A stretch of 34,783 bases of DNA, taken from Flavobacteriales bacterium (GTDB lineage Bacteria; Bacteroidota; Bacteroidia; Flavobacteriales; Flavobacteriaceae). The position numbers and the translations under genes are program-made. Position 1 is the stretch's first letter. Each line of letters starts with the position of its first letter. The notes under the pieces were generated by a model. The model searched no databases, was not told the DNA's origin, and saw only the letters and a program-made list of their open reading frames with translations. This document shows, piece after piece, positions 19,695 to 29,650 of this stretch. The stretch lies in assembly GCA_011524915.1 (NCBI GenBank), contig WTJH01000088.1, forward strand, positions 1-34,783, written 5' to 3'.

Positions 19695-20120
19695 ATGACA
19701 AAAGAGAAGCAGTTACAATACGATCAAGCCTATATCGAAATGGCCTCTGTATGGGGTCAACTTTCCTATTGTGAACGCAAAAAGGTGGGAGCCTTGATTG
19801 TTAAGGATCGTATGATTATCTCCGATGGCTATAATGGAACCCCTTCAGGCTTTGAAAATATTTGCGAAGATGAAGACCATTATACCAAATGGTATGTCTT
19901 ACACGCAGAAGCCAATGCCATTTTAAAAGTGGCATCTTCTACCCAATCCTGTCGAGGGGCAACTTTATATATTACCCTTTCTCCCTGTAGGGAGTGTAGT
20001 AAGCTAATTCATCAGGCCGGAATTAAACGAGTTGTCTACAGGGATGCTTATAAAGACTTGAGTGGCGTAAACTTTTTACTAAAAGCCGGAGTGGAAGTTG
20101 TACATTTAAGTAAAAATTAG
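19695..20120 (+). CDS. dCMP deaminase family (zinc-dependent deoxycytidylate deaminase)
   Basis: HAEANAIL, TLSPCRECSKLIHQAGIKRVVY, KKVGALIVKDRMIISDGYNGTPSGFEN. Confidence 0.93.
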   Translation: MTKEKQLQYDQAYIEMASVWGQLSYCERKKVGALIVKDRMIISDGYNGTPSGFENICEDEDHYTKWYVLHAEANAILKVASSTQSCRGATLYITLSPCRECSKLIHQAGIKRVVYRDAYKDLSGVNFLLKAGVEVVHLSKN

Positions 20121-20124
20121 CTGT

Positions 20125-21699
20125 GTGAGAAGAGTTACTTCGGTTCTGATGATCCTGATGGCCTTGCTGATTGGTTTTAGTTTGGGACTTCAACGCAATC
20201 GTATCCCCGGAATACAAGAGGCCAAAGGGATAAAGAAGGTCAATAGATTACTTCGTTACATTGAGCAATCCTACGTGGAGCCTATAGACACCGATAGTCT
20301 GGTAGGGCAGATCATGGAGCAAATTGTAGATGGTTTGGACCCACACTCCTCTTATATCCCCGCTCAGGAACAACGCCTGATTGCCGAAAACATGCAAGGT
20401 AATTTTGTGGGTATTGGGGTCAGTTTTTATATGTTAAGAGACACCGTAACCGTTGTTCGAGTCTTAAAAGACGGGCCTAGTGCAACCGCAGGAATTCAGA
20501 CAGGCGATCGTATTTTAATAGCGGATAAAGATACGCTCTACAATAAAAATTTATCCAGTGAAGCTGTTATTGGTGTCCTAAAAGACAGCCAAGCCTCACG
20601 AGTGGATTTACAGATCTACCGGAAAGAAACGGATTCCCTTTTTCAGTTAGAATTATTTAGAGGGGAAGTCCCTTTGCCTTCCATCAATGCAGCCTATTCG
20701 ATAGATTCATTAACGACCTATATCAAGGTCAATCGATTTTCTCAAACGACCTTGGGAGAATTTAAAACTGCAGTTGCCCAATATATTGAGCCGCATACAC
20801 AGAAAGTCTTAATCGATCTGCGCGATAATCCAGGGGGCTACCTAGACCCTGCTATTGGGATGTCTGAAATATTTCTGGACCAAGACCAACCTATTGTTCG
20901 GGTAAAATCCAACCAGGGACAAGAAGAGTGGTATACTGCCGACAGTGACGACCCCCTAACCGATATCGGGGTGTATATACTGGTCAATGAACAGTCTGCC
21001 TCGGCCAGTGAAATTGTAGCCGGTGCCATTCAAGATAATGATAGAGGATGGATTGTTGGCCAACGAACATTTGGAAAAGGTTTAGTCCAGCAGCAAATGC
21101 CTTTAGGAGGTGGAGACGTAGTTCGACTGACCACAGCTCGTTATTATACCCCTACGGGACGGTCCATCCAAAGGCCTTACAGTAAAAATGACAACGAAAA
21201 TTATTTTGCAGAACTCAATCGACGTTGGGAATCAGGGGAACAAAAGGATCCCGAAAATATCCCGATAAACGATAGTCTGGAGTATAAGACTCCTCAAGGC
21301 AGAACCGTTTATGGAGGAGGAGGAATTGTCCCAGATATTTTTGTGCCCAATACCAATTCCATGGATCAGGAATGGAATGACTTTTTGTTGCGTTCAAATT
21401 TGGTGAATCGGTTTGTTTTTTTGCAATTGGATAAAGACCCCAGTCTGAGAAAGCAGTTCAGCAAAGAGATGCTATTGCAACGGGAGTTGTCTTCGCCGGA
21501 GCTTTGGGTGGAGGGCTTTCGTGCCTATACCCAAGAGCTCAATGTTCCTGTGGAGGTAGAAAACGAGGCTTTACTTCGGCAAGCCATACGGGCCTATATC
21601 GCTTTGCAGTTGTACGGAGAAAATCTATTCATCCAGATCAATAATCTATCCGATCCCTACATTCAAGCGGCTTTGGCTCATCAGACCATCTTACCCTAA
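20125..21699 (+). CDS. S41 family C-terminal processing peptidase
   Basis: PDZ-like FVGIGVSFYML...GDRILIADKDTL; LIDLRDNPGGYLDPAIGMSEIFLD; NEQSASASEIVAGAIQDNDRGWIVGQRTFGKGLVQ. Confidence 0.95.
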   Translation: MRRVTSVLMILMALLIGFSLGLQRNRIPGIQEAKGIKKVNRLLRYIEQSYVEPIDTDSLVGQIMEQIVDGLDPHSSYIPAQEQRLIAENMQGNFVGIGVSFYMLRDTVTVVRVLKDGPSATAGIQTGDRILIADKDTLYNKNLSSEAVIGVLKDSQASRVDLQIYRKETDSLFQLELFRGEVPLPSINAAYSIDSLTTYIKVNRFSQTTLGEFKTAVAQYIEPHTQKVLIDLRDNPGGYLDPAIGMSEIFLDQDQPIVRVKSNQGQEEWYTADSDDPLTDIGVYILVNEQSASASEIVAGAIQDNDRGWIVGQRTFGKGLVQQQMPLGGGDVVRLTTARYYTPTGRSIQRPYSKNDNENYFAELNRRWESGEQKDPENIPINDSLEYKTPQGRTVYGGGGIVPDIFVPNTNSMDQEWNDFLLRSNLVNRFVFLQLDKDPSLRKQFSKEMLLQRELSSPELWVEGFRAYTQELNVPVEVENEALLRQAIRAYIALQLYGENLFIQINNLSDPYIQAALAHQTILP

Positions 21700-21893
21700 A
21701 ACTTTGACTGCTCCTCAATTTTTTTGGATACTCTTAGGATCCAAACCAATACAAAAGCAGAAGCCGATGCCATTACCCCAATCCAAGCCACGGTATTGTC
21801 AGCAGTTAAAGGAGCACTCCAATCGACATGGTACAGGTTGAATCCAACAGCTAAAAGAGCTAGTCCTTTAAAAATCCAAAGTGTAGTTTTCAT
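21696..21893 (-). CDS. Small hypothetical membrane protein (65 aa, two hydrophobic segments)
   Basis: ORF with two TM-like segments ending convergently with the S41 gene and just downstream of marC. Confidence 0.6.
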   Translation of the reverse strand: MKTTLWIFKGLALLAVGFNLYHVDWSAPLTADNTVAWIGVMASASAFVLVWILRVSKKIEEQSKF

Positions 21894-21897
21894 AAGC

Positions 21898-22473
21898 TTA
21901 AGCGTTTATTAGTATTCGAATATTGGTTGCAAATAATTTGACGGCAATGGCCAAAAGGATCACTCCAAAGACTTTTCGGACGATCCCTATTCCAGAAGCT
22001 CCCAAAAAACTTTCGATTCGTTTGGAGCTCTTTAGAAATAAATAGACAATGAGAATATTCCCGACAATGGCGACAATTATATTTTGAACCGCAAATTCTG
22101 CTCTTAAGGAGAGGACCGTGGTTAGGGTTCCTGCCCCTGCAATTATAGGAAATGCCAAGGGTACAATGGAGGCCGTACTGGGAGCCTCGTCCTGATAGAG
22201 GGTTATACCTAAAATCATTTCGATGGCTAAAAAGAAAATAACGATCGCTCCTGCTACCGAAAAGGAATTGACATCGATACCTATAAGGTTAAGGATTTCT
22301 TCTCCTATAAATAAGAAGGCAATCATTAATAAGCCTGCAACTAATGAAGCTTTTTCTGACTGAATGTGCCCCACCTTGTTCCGCAAACTGATGACAATGG
22401 GCAGACCCCCTACGATATCGATAACAGCAAAGAGAATCATTCCAGCTGTTGCAATTTCCTTTAGATCAAACAT
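21898..22473 (-). CDS. MarC family integral membrane protein
   Basis: FAVIDIVGGLPIVISLRNKVG, MILGITLYQDE, PLAFPIIAGAGTLTTVL. Confidence 0.93.
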   Translation of the reverse strand: MFDLKEIATAGMILFAVIDIVGGLPIVISLRNKVGHIQSEKASLVAGLLMIAFLFIGEEILNLIGIDVNSFSVAGAIVIFFLAIEMILGITLYQDEAPSTASIVPLAFPIIAGAGTLTTVLSLRAEFAVQNIIVAIVGNILIVYLFLKSSKRIESFLGASGIGIVRKVFGVILLAIAVKLFATNIRILINA

Positions 22474-22553
22474 AGTGTAAAGGTAGTTGAAAAGCCCACT
22501 ACATTCACGAATTAAAGTTTATTTTAGAGGCAGATTTTAGCACCTAGTATTTT

Positions 22554-23132
22554 ATGTTTCAACTAGAAAACACCTTGATTTCGGAAGAAATTCTCGAAGA
22601 GGCATTTATGTGTGATTTAGAGGCCTGCAAAGGAGCTTGCTGTGTAGAAGGAACAGCGGGAGCTCCCTTGGAGCCGTCCGAACTTCCTATTTTAGATCAG
22701 ATCTATACGGCTGTATTTCCCTATTTGCCAGAAGCGGGAAAAGCAGCTTTGGAGGCTCAAGGACCTTATGTAAAAGGGGCTGATGGGGATTGGGAAACTC
22801 CCTTAGTGGACGGTAAGGAATGTGCTTATACTTTTTTTGACGATACCGGCAAGGCCCATTGTGGTATTGAACGGGCCTATAAAGATGGAGCAGTAGATTG
22901 GCCTAAGCCGGTTTCCTGTCATTTGTATCCCGTACGCGTACAAAAATACGCCGCCTTCGAAGCAGTTAATTATCACCGATGGAATATTTGTTCTGCTGCC
23001 TGCTCTTTGGGTAAAAAAAATGCCATGCCTATTTATCAATTTACAAAGGCAGCTCTTATTCGAAAATTCGGAGAAGATTGGTACAACGATCTCGAAGGGG
23101 TTGCAAAAGAGCTTCAGAAGCAGAAGCAGTAA
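22554..23132 (+). CDS. DUF3109 family cysteine-rich protein
   Basis: MCDLEACKGACCVEGTAGAPLEPSEL, KECAYTFFDDTGKAHCGIERAY, KPVSCHLYPVRV, WNICSAACSLGKK, a conserved Cys pattern. Confidence 0.85.
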   Translation: MFQLENTLISEEILEEAFMCDLEACKGACCVEGTAGAPLEPSELPILDQIYTAVFPYLPEAGKAALEAQGPYVKGADGDWETPLVDGKECAYTFFDDTGKAHCGIERAYKDGAVDWPKPVSCHLYPVRVQKYAAFEAVNYHRWNICSAACSLGKKNAMPIYQFTKAALIRKFGEDWYNDLEGVAKELQKQKQ

Positions 23133-23340
23133 TAATCAGGCTTCCGAAGATTTTTAGTTTTTAAGCAGCTGAAAATCAACAATATAAAACTTTTTGATTT
23201 TTGATGATTCGATCGATTTTTTGGGTTTTTTGTTAAAAACTCGAAAACATTGTGGAAAAGTTGAGCTTTCAATTCCACCGAATATTAGCCATCTTTGTTG
23301 GAGTCGAAAACAAATATTTTAACCAAAAAACAAAAAGCCA

Positions 23341-24317
23341 TGGCTGCCGTAGAACCGATTCTTCAAGAAAATGCTGACCGATTTGTCATATTCCCTATTC
23401 AACACCACGATATATGGGAGTGGTATAAAAAAATGGAGGCTTGCTTTTGGACAGCTGAAGAAATCGATTTACATCAAGACTTAACGGACTGGAGCAACAA
23501 GCTCAATGACGATGAGCGTTACTTCATTAAGCATATACTGGCCTTTTTTGCAGCCTCTGATGGTATTGTCAATGAAAACCTCGCCGAAAACTTTGTTAAC
23601 GAGGTACAGTATTCTGAAGCGAAGTTTTTCTACGGTTTCCAAATCATGATGGAGAACATCCATTCAGAAACCTATTCTTTGTTGATCGACACTTATGTAA
23701 AAGACGAAGCAGAAAAAACAAAACTATTTAAGGCCATCGAAGTATTTCCAGCCATCAAGAAAAAGGCTGAATGGGCCCTGCGTTGGATCGAATCAGATTC
23801 TTTCGCTGAGCGATTGATTGCTTTTGCTGCAGTAGAAGGGATTTTCTTTTCTGGAGCTTTTTGTTCTATTTTCTGGCTTAAAAAACGCGGTTTAATGCCC
23901 GGACTCACCTTTTCAAATGAGTTGATTTCTCGGGACGAAGGAATGCATTGCGATTTTGCAGTTCACCTACACAACAAGCACCTTGTCAATAAAGTTCCGA
24001 AAGAACGTATCCGTGACATTATTCTTGATGCGCTTAACATCGAACGTGAATTTATTACGGAGTCACTGCCTGTAAGTTTGATTGGGATGAATTCCAAATT
24101 AATGACCCAATATTTGGAGTTTGTAACTGATAGACTCTTGGTGGAGTTAGGTCTCGAAAAAGAATTCAACGTGACCAATCCATTTGATTTCATGGATATG
24201 ATTTCCTTACAAGGGAAAACAAATTTCTTTGAAAAACGAGTGGGAGAATACCAAAAAGCTGGTGTTCTTAACAAGGAGAACAGTGAAACGAAGTTCTCCA
24301 TGGACGCAGACTTCTAG
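23341..24317 (+). CDS. nrdB: Ribonucleoside-diphosphate reductase small subunit (class Ia R2)
   Basis: [73 protein letters not shown]. Start placed at ATG 23341 ([11 protein letters not shown]); the track starts at TTG 23295. Confidence 0.95.
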
Positions 24318-24401
24318 ACGAAGCCCTAAACATTGTCCCAATCTTCAGGGAAAGCGTTTTGTTTTCCCCCTAACAATTGATGAATAAAATATAGATTAGA
24401 T

Positions 24402-26834
24402 ATGCATGTAATTAAGAGAGATGGTCGGAAAGAGCCCATCATGTTCGACAAAATCACTGCCCGAGTTCGCAAGCTTTGTTATGGCTTAAACCCCATGGTG
24501 GACCCGGTTCGGGTAGCGATGAGCGTTATTGAGGGGCTCTACGATGGAGTGACCACCTCTGAACTAGACAATCTAGCTGCTGAAATTGCTGCTAGTATGA
24601 CCACCACTCACCCAGATTACACCCAGTTGGCGGCTCGCATATCTGTCTCCAACCTCCATAAGAACACCAAAAAGTCTTTTACGGAGACCATGCACGATCT
24701 CTACACCTATGTCAATCCACGGACCAACAAAAAAGCTCCGCTTTTATCCGATGAGGTGTATGATATCATCCAAAAAAATGCAGACTTTCTCGATTCTAGT
24801 ATCATCTATAACCGCGACTTTGGATACGACTACTTTGGGTTTAAAACCCTAGAGCGGTCCTATCTACTCAAGCTGAACGGACGAATTGTGGAGCGCCCAC
24901 AGCACATGCTTATGCGGGTAGCCGTAGGAATTCATCTGGACGATATGGATGCGGTAATTGACACCTATGAGTTGATGTCTAAAAAGTATTTTACACATGC
25001 CACTCCTACGCTGTTCAATTCCGGAACACCAAAGCCACAAATGTCTTCTTGTTTTCTTTTAACCATGAAAGACGACAGTATCGATGGAATCTATGATACC
25101 CTAAAGCAAACAGCTAAGATTTCTCAATCGGCAGGTGGGATAGGTTTGTCTATTCACAACATTCGTGCCACGGGATCCTATATCGCGGGAACCAACGGAA
25201 CATCCAATGGGATTGTTCCTATGCTGCGTGTTTTTAATGACACAGCTCGCTATGTAGATCAAGGAGGAGGAAAACGTAAAGGTTCCTTTGCCATTTATGT
25301 GGAGCCTTGGCATGCAGATATCTATGATTTCCTGGATCTAAAGAAAAATCATGGGAAAGAAGAAATGCGTGCTCGAGATTTGTTCTATGCCATGTGGACT
25401 CCAGATCTCTTTATGAAACGTGTAGAGGAAGATACCGATTGGACTTTGATGTGTCCCAACGAGTGTCCGGGCTTGTATGACTGTCACGGAGACGAATTTG
25501 ACGCCTTATACCTCCAATATGAAGCTGAAGGTAAAGGTCGAAAGACGGTCCGCGCACGAGAACTTTGGGAAAAAATATTGGAGTCTCAGATCGAGACCGG
25601 AACTCCTTATATGCTTTACAAGGATTCTGCCAATCGAAAATCCAATCAAAAGAACTTGGGAACTATTCGCTCCTCTAACTTGTGTACGGAGATTTTAGAA
25701 TATACAGCTCCAGACGAGGTTGCCGTATGTAACCTGGCTTCTATTGCTCTTCCTATGTTTGTTAAGGATGGAGCTTTTGATCATGAGGAATTGTACAAAG
25801 TTACTGTTCGAGTCACCAAAAACTTAAATCGCGTCATAGATCGCAACTATTACCCAGTACCCGAAGCAGAAAACTCGAATTTCCGTCACCGTCCCGTAGG
25901 CCTTGGAGTTCAAGGTTTAGCGGATGCGTTTATCAAATTGCGTTTGCCCTTTACTTCTGAGGAGGCCAAGCAATTGAATCAGGACATCTTCGAAACGATC
26001 TATTTCGCAGCAGTTACGGCTTCCATGGAAGAGGCTCAAGCAGATGGTCCCTACGAAACGTATGAAGGGTCACCTATTTCGCAAGGAGAATTCCAATACA
26101 ATCTTTGGGGCATCTCCGATGAGGAACTTTCGGGACGTTGGGATTGGAAAGCCTTACGTGAAAAAGTACTTGAGCATGGCGTTCGAAACTCTTTGCTTGT
26201 GGCTCCTATGCCTACGGCTTCCACCTCACAAATTTTAGGAAATAACGAGTGTTTTGAACCCTACACTTCTAATATATATACCCGTCGTGTTTTGTCTGGT
26301 GAATTTATTGTTGTCAACAAACACTTACTCGAAGATCTAGTTCAACTCGGACTGTGGAATGAAGACATGAAACAGGCCTTGATGATGAATAACGGTTCGG
26401 TCCAAGATATTGATGGAATTCCCGAAGATCTCAAAGAACTCTATAAAACGGTTTGGGAAATGAGTATGAAAGACATCATTGATATGTCTCGTCAGCGGGG
26501 ATACTTTATTGATCAGTCCCAATCCTTAAACTTGTTTATGGAGGGCGCAACGATGGCTAAACTTACTTCTATGCACTTCTATGCTTGGAAGTCGGGCTTA
26601 AAAACAGGAATGTATTATCTGCGTACCAAAGCGGCTGTGGATGCTATTAAGTTTACTCTTGATAATACAAAAAAGGCTGCTCCTGTAGAGGCTACTGCCG
26701 CTGCGACTGCTACACCTGCTGCCTCAGCTCAGCAAAACGTACAGGTAGAGCCTATGAGTCCACAAGAATTAAGACAAATGTTGGAACAATCCCGCGAAAG
26801 TGAAGACGACGATTGTTTGATGTGTGGTTCATAA
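24402..26834 (+). CDS. nrdA: Ribonucleoside-diphosphate reductase large subunit (class Ia R1)
   Basis: N-terminal ATP-cone; [68 protein letters not shown]-terminal CLMCGS redox tail. Confidence 0.98.
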   Translation: MHVIKRDGRKEPIMFDKITARVRKLCYGLNPMVDPVRVAMSVIEGLYDGVTTSELDNLAAEIAASMTTTHPDYTQLAARISVSNLHKNTKKSFTETMHDLYTYVNPRTNKKAPLLSDEVYDIIQKNADFLDSSIIYNRDFGYDYFGFKTLERSYLLKLNGRIVERPQHMLMRVAVGIHLDDMDAVIDTYELMSKKYFTHATPTLFNSGTPKPQMSSCFLLTMKDDSIDGIYDTLKQTAKISQSAGGIGLSIHNIRATGSYIAGTNGTSNGIVPMLRVFNDTARYVDQGGGKRKGSFAIYVEPWHADIYDFLDLKKNHGKEEMRARDLFYAMWTPDLFMKRVEEDTDWTLMCPNECPGLYDCHGDEFDALYLQYEAEGKGRKTVRARELWEKILESQIETGTPYMLYKDSANRKSNQKNLGTIRSSNLCTEILEYTAPDEVAVCNLASIALPMFVKDGAFDHEELYKVTVRVTKNLNRVIDRNYYPVPEAENSNFRHRPVGLGVQGLADAFIKLRLPFTSEEAKQLNQDIFETIYFAAVTASMEEAQADGPYETYEGSPISQGEFQYNLWGISDEELSGRWDWKALREKVLEHGVRNSLLVAPMPTASTSQILGNNECFEPYTSNIYTRRVLSGEFIVVNKHLLEDLVQLGLWNEDMKQALMMNNGSVQDIDGIPEDLKELYKTVWEMSMKDIIDMSRQRGYFIDQSQSLNLFMEGATMAKLTSMHFYAWKSGLKTGMYYLRTKAAVDAIKFTLDNTKKAAPVEATAAATATPAASAQQNVQVEPMSPQELRQMLEQSRESEDDDCLMCGS

Positions 26835-26857
26835 AACCGCTCAACATCCGTATAAAT

Positions 26858-26879
26858 AGGGCCTTCGGGCCCTTTTTTT
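26858..26879 (+). terminator. Rho-independent terminator after nrdA
   Basis: AGGGCC-TTCG-GGCCCT hairpin followed by TTTTTT. Confidence 0.9.
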
Positions 26880-26886
26880 ATGCACG

Positions 26887-26930
26887 AAATTACGCTTATG
26901 TTACGCCAATGTTAACTTAATGTTACGTAA
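26887..26930 (+). repeat. Four tandem 11-bp direct repeats (operator-like)
   Basis: AAATTACGCTT / ATGTTACGCCA / ATGTTAACTTA / ATGTTACGTAA in perfect 11-bp register, ending 15 bp before a -7 box. Confidence 0.75.
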
Positions 26931-26945
26931 TTCAGATTTTTTTTA

Positions 26946-26953
26946 TATCTTTG
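26946..26953 (+). promoter_or_regulatory. Candidate -7 box (TATCTTTG) for YwqK-like gene
   Basis: TATCTTTG matches TAnnTTTG, 28 bp upstream of ATG 26982; no clear -33 TTG, where the 11-bp repeats sit instead. Confidence 0.55.
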
Positions 26954-26981
26954 AGTAACATTCATCCTAAAAACCTGAATT

Positions 26982-27332
26982 ATGAAAACATTAGTCTTAA
27001 GCATTTTGAGTTTATTCGTAACAACAAGCATCATTGCTCAAAACCCACAAGGTGCTGTTACTCAAAAAGAGAAAACGACGGTTTATGAGGATTATCACGC
27101 CAATGGAAGCGTAGCACAACGCGGCTATTTAAAAGAGAACAAACCCCATGGGATTTGGGAATCTTTTAATACCGATGGAGAACTTGTTATGCAAGGACGC
27201 TATGTAGACGGGCAGAAAGAAGGAACGTGGTTGTTTTGGCAAAAAGAAGGATTGATTCAAGTCGAATATAAAGCCAACCAAAAACAATCCTATCTACGCT
27301 TTTCATACGAGGAATCCTACGTAGAAAAATAA
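26982..27332 (+). CDS. YwqK/MORN-repeat-like secreted protein
   Basis: Signal peptide MKTLVLSILSLFVTTSIIAQ; YHANGSVAQRGYLKENKPHGIWESFNTDGELVMQGRYVDGQKEGTWLFWQKEG repeats. Confidence 0.85.
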   Translation: MKTLVLSILSLFVTTSIIAQNPQGAVTQKEKTTVYEDYHANGSVAQRGYLKENKPHGIWESFNTDGELVMQGRYVDGQKEGTWLFWQKEGLIQVEYKANQKQSYLRFSYEESYVEK

Positions 27333-27338
27333 AATCGT

Positions 27339-29603
27339 TTAGCGTTCCTGAACAGAGGAGTAGAAGGTATCTATCAGTTCGAACTGATTTCGGACGAGAT
27401 CCTTGGTCTTTAAAAGTATGTTGAAATAAAGCGAAGCATTTCTAGGACTACTTTCAAACTGCGCCGTTTGTTCGATCTGCCATTGTATTTTCTCTTCTAA
27501 GAGTTTATAGATATCCGCTCTAAGGGCAAATACGTCCTGATATTCCGAATCATCGGTTCCCGCTGCAAAGGCTTCCTTTGCCTCTTGCAACAGCCGTTGA
27601 AGTGATTCTTCTAGGTCCAACAAGTTTTCGACGTGTTCCCCGGACAATTTCTGGTGACTGTTATACACATGCAAGTGTGTTAGCTTAGTAAGATAATAGA
27701 GATCTTCATTTACATCTTGTAGAGCGCCCAACTGATTGACATAAAAGGTGGCCGCCTTAGTTTCTTGTGTATCTATACTTCGGATAAAGTAAAATACTCC
27801 ATTGCGTAATTCTTCCAATTCTCGATTGAGTTTACGACTCTCACGTTTGGCACTCCACAGGGGTGCCAAGTCGTAATTGGTGAGTCCGCGGACCATTAAC
27901 CCATAAGTGGTCATGACCGTTTGCATGACTGCTGCAATACTGTGTCCGCTGTCCCGAATAACATCTGTAGTATTCTGATTTTTTAATCTTAAAATGCGTT
28001 CATAGGCAACGTTTTTACGTTTGCGGTTTCGGTGGATTTGGTAGTTTTTCAGCAATAAGAATACAATTACAAATAGAATCGTACCAATGCTCCAAATCCC
28101 CCCTTTATGGATCGCAAAAACAACGATCCCTCCCAAGGTAAAAGCACTAAAGGCGGTAAAAAACCACCCTCCAATAACATTAATTACCCCAGCAACTCTA
28201 TAAACAGCACTATCAGCTCCCCAGGCACGGTCTGCAAGGGAACTTCCCATAGCTACCATAAAGGTGACATAGGTGGTTGATAAGGGTAATTTTAAGGAAG
28301 TTGCGAACGAAATTAAAACCGCAGCAACAACCAAATTGATGGAAGCTCGGAGTTTGTCAAAGGCAGGTGCATCAGGATCAATGACGGTGGCTTCTGATCC
28401 GCTGGCATAGGTTTTATCGATTTTTTGCAAAACACTTTTTGGGGTTATCCCCACAAAGGCCCGATTAAAAAAGCGGGCGCTATTGACCAACTGGCGGGCT
28501 ACAAAATTGGCCTTAAACCGTTCTCGAGTATTTTGTTGATTGGATAAATCGATAGAAGTTTTGACAACGGCACGAGCTTTTGAAGAAGTCCAAAGCGTAG
28601 CGATCATAATAGCTCCAGAGAGCAATAGAAAACTACTGGGGGTGGGAACTTTTTTGGCCAAGGCACTCATTTCGTAAAAATCCGGGTGCATACCACTGGA
28701 AACCCAAGCTTCATAGGATTGAAAGGCAGCAATGGGGACCCCGATAAAGTTGACCAAATCGTTTCCAGCAAAAGCTAATGCCAAAGCAAAAGTTCCGATC
28801 CCTATAATGACTTTATAAATATCAATTTTTAAGACTCCTTGGATCAGCCACGAAAAAACAAACCAAAAAATGAATAAGCTTCCATTGACCACCAAGGTTT
28901 CCCCCTCTAGAAATGAAAGGATGGTTTGTCCACCCAAAAGATCAAAAGAAGTATTGGCAAAAGGAGTTCCTTTAATCCCTTTAATCAGAATAAAAGTGGT
29001 GATGGCCGTTAGGGAAACGCCACCAAAAAGGGCACTCCAAAGAGGCGATTTTTGTTCAAACTTATAGGTCCATAGCATACGCGCGAGCCATTGCACCAAA
29101 GCTCCGATACTGAAGGCAATCACAACCGAAAGTAAAATCCCTAAAATGATTTGAGCAGCCTTTTCAGTGTTGATATAGGACCCGAGGGTGCTGAGATCGT
29201 TCCCGGCATCTACAATCTTGATAATAGACATGATCACCGCAGCTCCCAACAGTTCAAAAACAATAGAGACTGTGGTTGATGTCGGCATCCCAAAAGAATT
29301 GAAAAAATCCAACAGGAGGATATCCGTCATCATCACTGCCAAAAAAATGCTGATGATCTCATTGAAGTAGAAAGCACTGGGGTTAAAGATTCCTTTGCGA
29401 GCTACTTCCATCATTCCGCTGGAAAATACAGCCCCACAAAGAATCCCAATACTGGCTAGGATCATTAAATTCCGAAACGAAATCGCCTTTGAACCAATGG
29501 CAGAATTCAAAAAATTTACGGCGTCGTTACTGACCCCTACAATCAAATCTCCTACGGCTAGTAGCGATAGCAGTAGGATTAATCCCAAATAATAGCTTTC
29601 CAT
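27339..29603 (-). CDS. PiT family inorganic phosphate transporter with helical C-terminal extension
   Basis: PiT signatures: GVSNDAVNFLNSAIGS near the N-terminus, AFAGNDLVNFIGVPIAA, and TSLKLPLSTTYVTFMVAMGSSLADRAWG; 754 aa with ~220 aa soluble helical C-terminus. Confidence 0.93.
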   Translation of the reverse strand: MESYYLGLILLLSLLAVGDLIVGVSNDAVNFLNSAIGSKAISFRNLMILASIGILCGAVFSSGMMEVARKGIFNPSAFYFNEIISIFLAVMMTDILLLDFFNSFGMPTSTTVSIVFELLGAAVIMSIIKIVDAGNDLSTLGSYINTEKAAQIILGILLSVVIAFSIGALVQWLARMLWTYKFEQKSPLWSALFGGVSLTAITTFILIKGIKGTPFANTSFDLLGGQTILSFLEGETLVVNGSLFIFWFVFSWLIQGVLKIDIYKVIIGIGTFALALAFAGNDLVNFIGVPIAAFQSYEAWVSSGMHPDFYEMSALAKKVPTPSSFLLLSGAIMIATLWTSSKARAVVKTSIDLSNQQNTRERFKANFVARQLVNSARFFNRAFVGITPKSVLQKIDKTYASGSEATVIDPDAPAFDKLRASINLVVAAVLISFATSLKLPLSTTYVTFMVAMGSSLADRAWGADSAVYRVAGVINVIGGWFFTAFSAFTLGGIVVFAIHKGGIWSIGTILFVIVFLLLKNYQIHRNRKRKNVAYERILRLKNQNTTDVIRDSGHSIAAVMQTVMTTYGLMVRGLTNYDLAPLWSAKRESRKLNRELEELRNGVFYFIRSIDTQETKAATFYVNQLGALQDVNEDLYYLTKLTHLHVYNSHQKLSGEHVENLLDLEESLQRLLQEAKEAFAAGTDDSEYQDVFALRADIYKLLEEKIQWQIEQTAQFESSPRNASLYFNILLKTKDLVRNQFELIDTFYSSVQER

Positions 29604-29611
29604 AATACGTC

Positions 29612-29640
29612 AAAAAAAAAGAGGCTCAATGGAGCCTCTT
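29612..29640 (-). terminator. Hairpin with T-tract (minus strand), between TonB receptor and PiT genes
   Basis: Plus-strand AAAAAAAAA GAGGCTC-AATG-GAGCCTC TT; on the minus strand the hairpin is followed by a T9 tract. Confidence 0.8.
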
Positions 29641-29650
29641 CGAATATAGT

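Noticed and set aside
23963-24301. 112-aa minus ORF inside nrdB
   Set aside because: Antisense shadow of conserved nrdB coding sequence.
26691-26750. Ala/Thr/Pro-rich stretch ([15 protein letters not shown]) in NrdA
   Set aside because: Simple flexible linker before the C-terminal CxxC tail, common in R1 proteins; not a frameshift or repeat array.
24402-26834. Possible intein or intron in nrdA (a frequent insertion site)
   Set aside because: Reading frame is continuous with normal length (810 aa) and uninterrupted conserved motifs.
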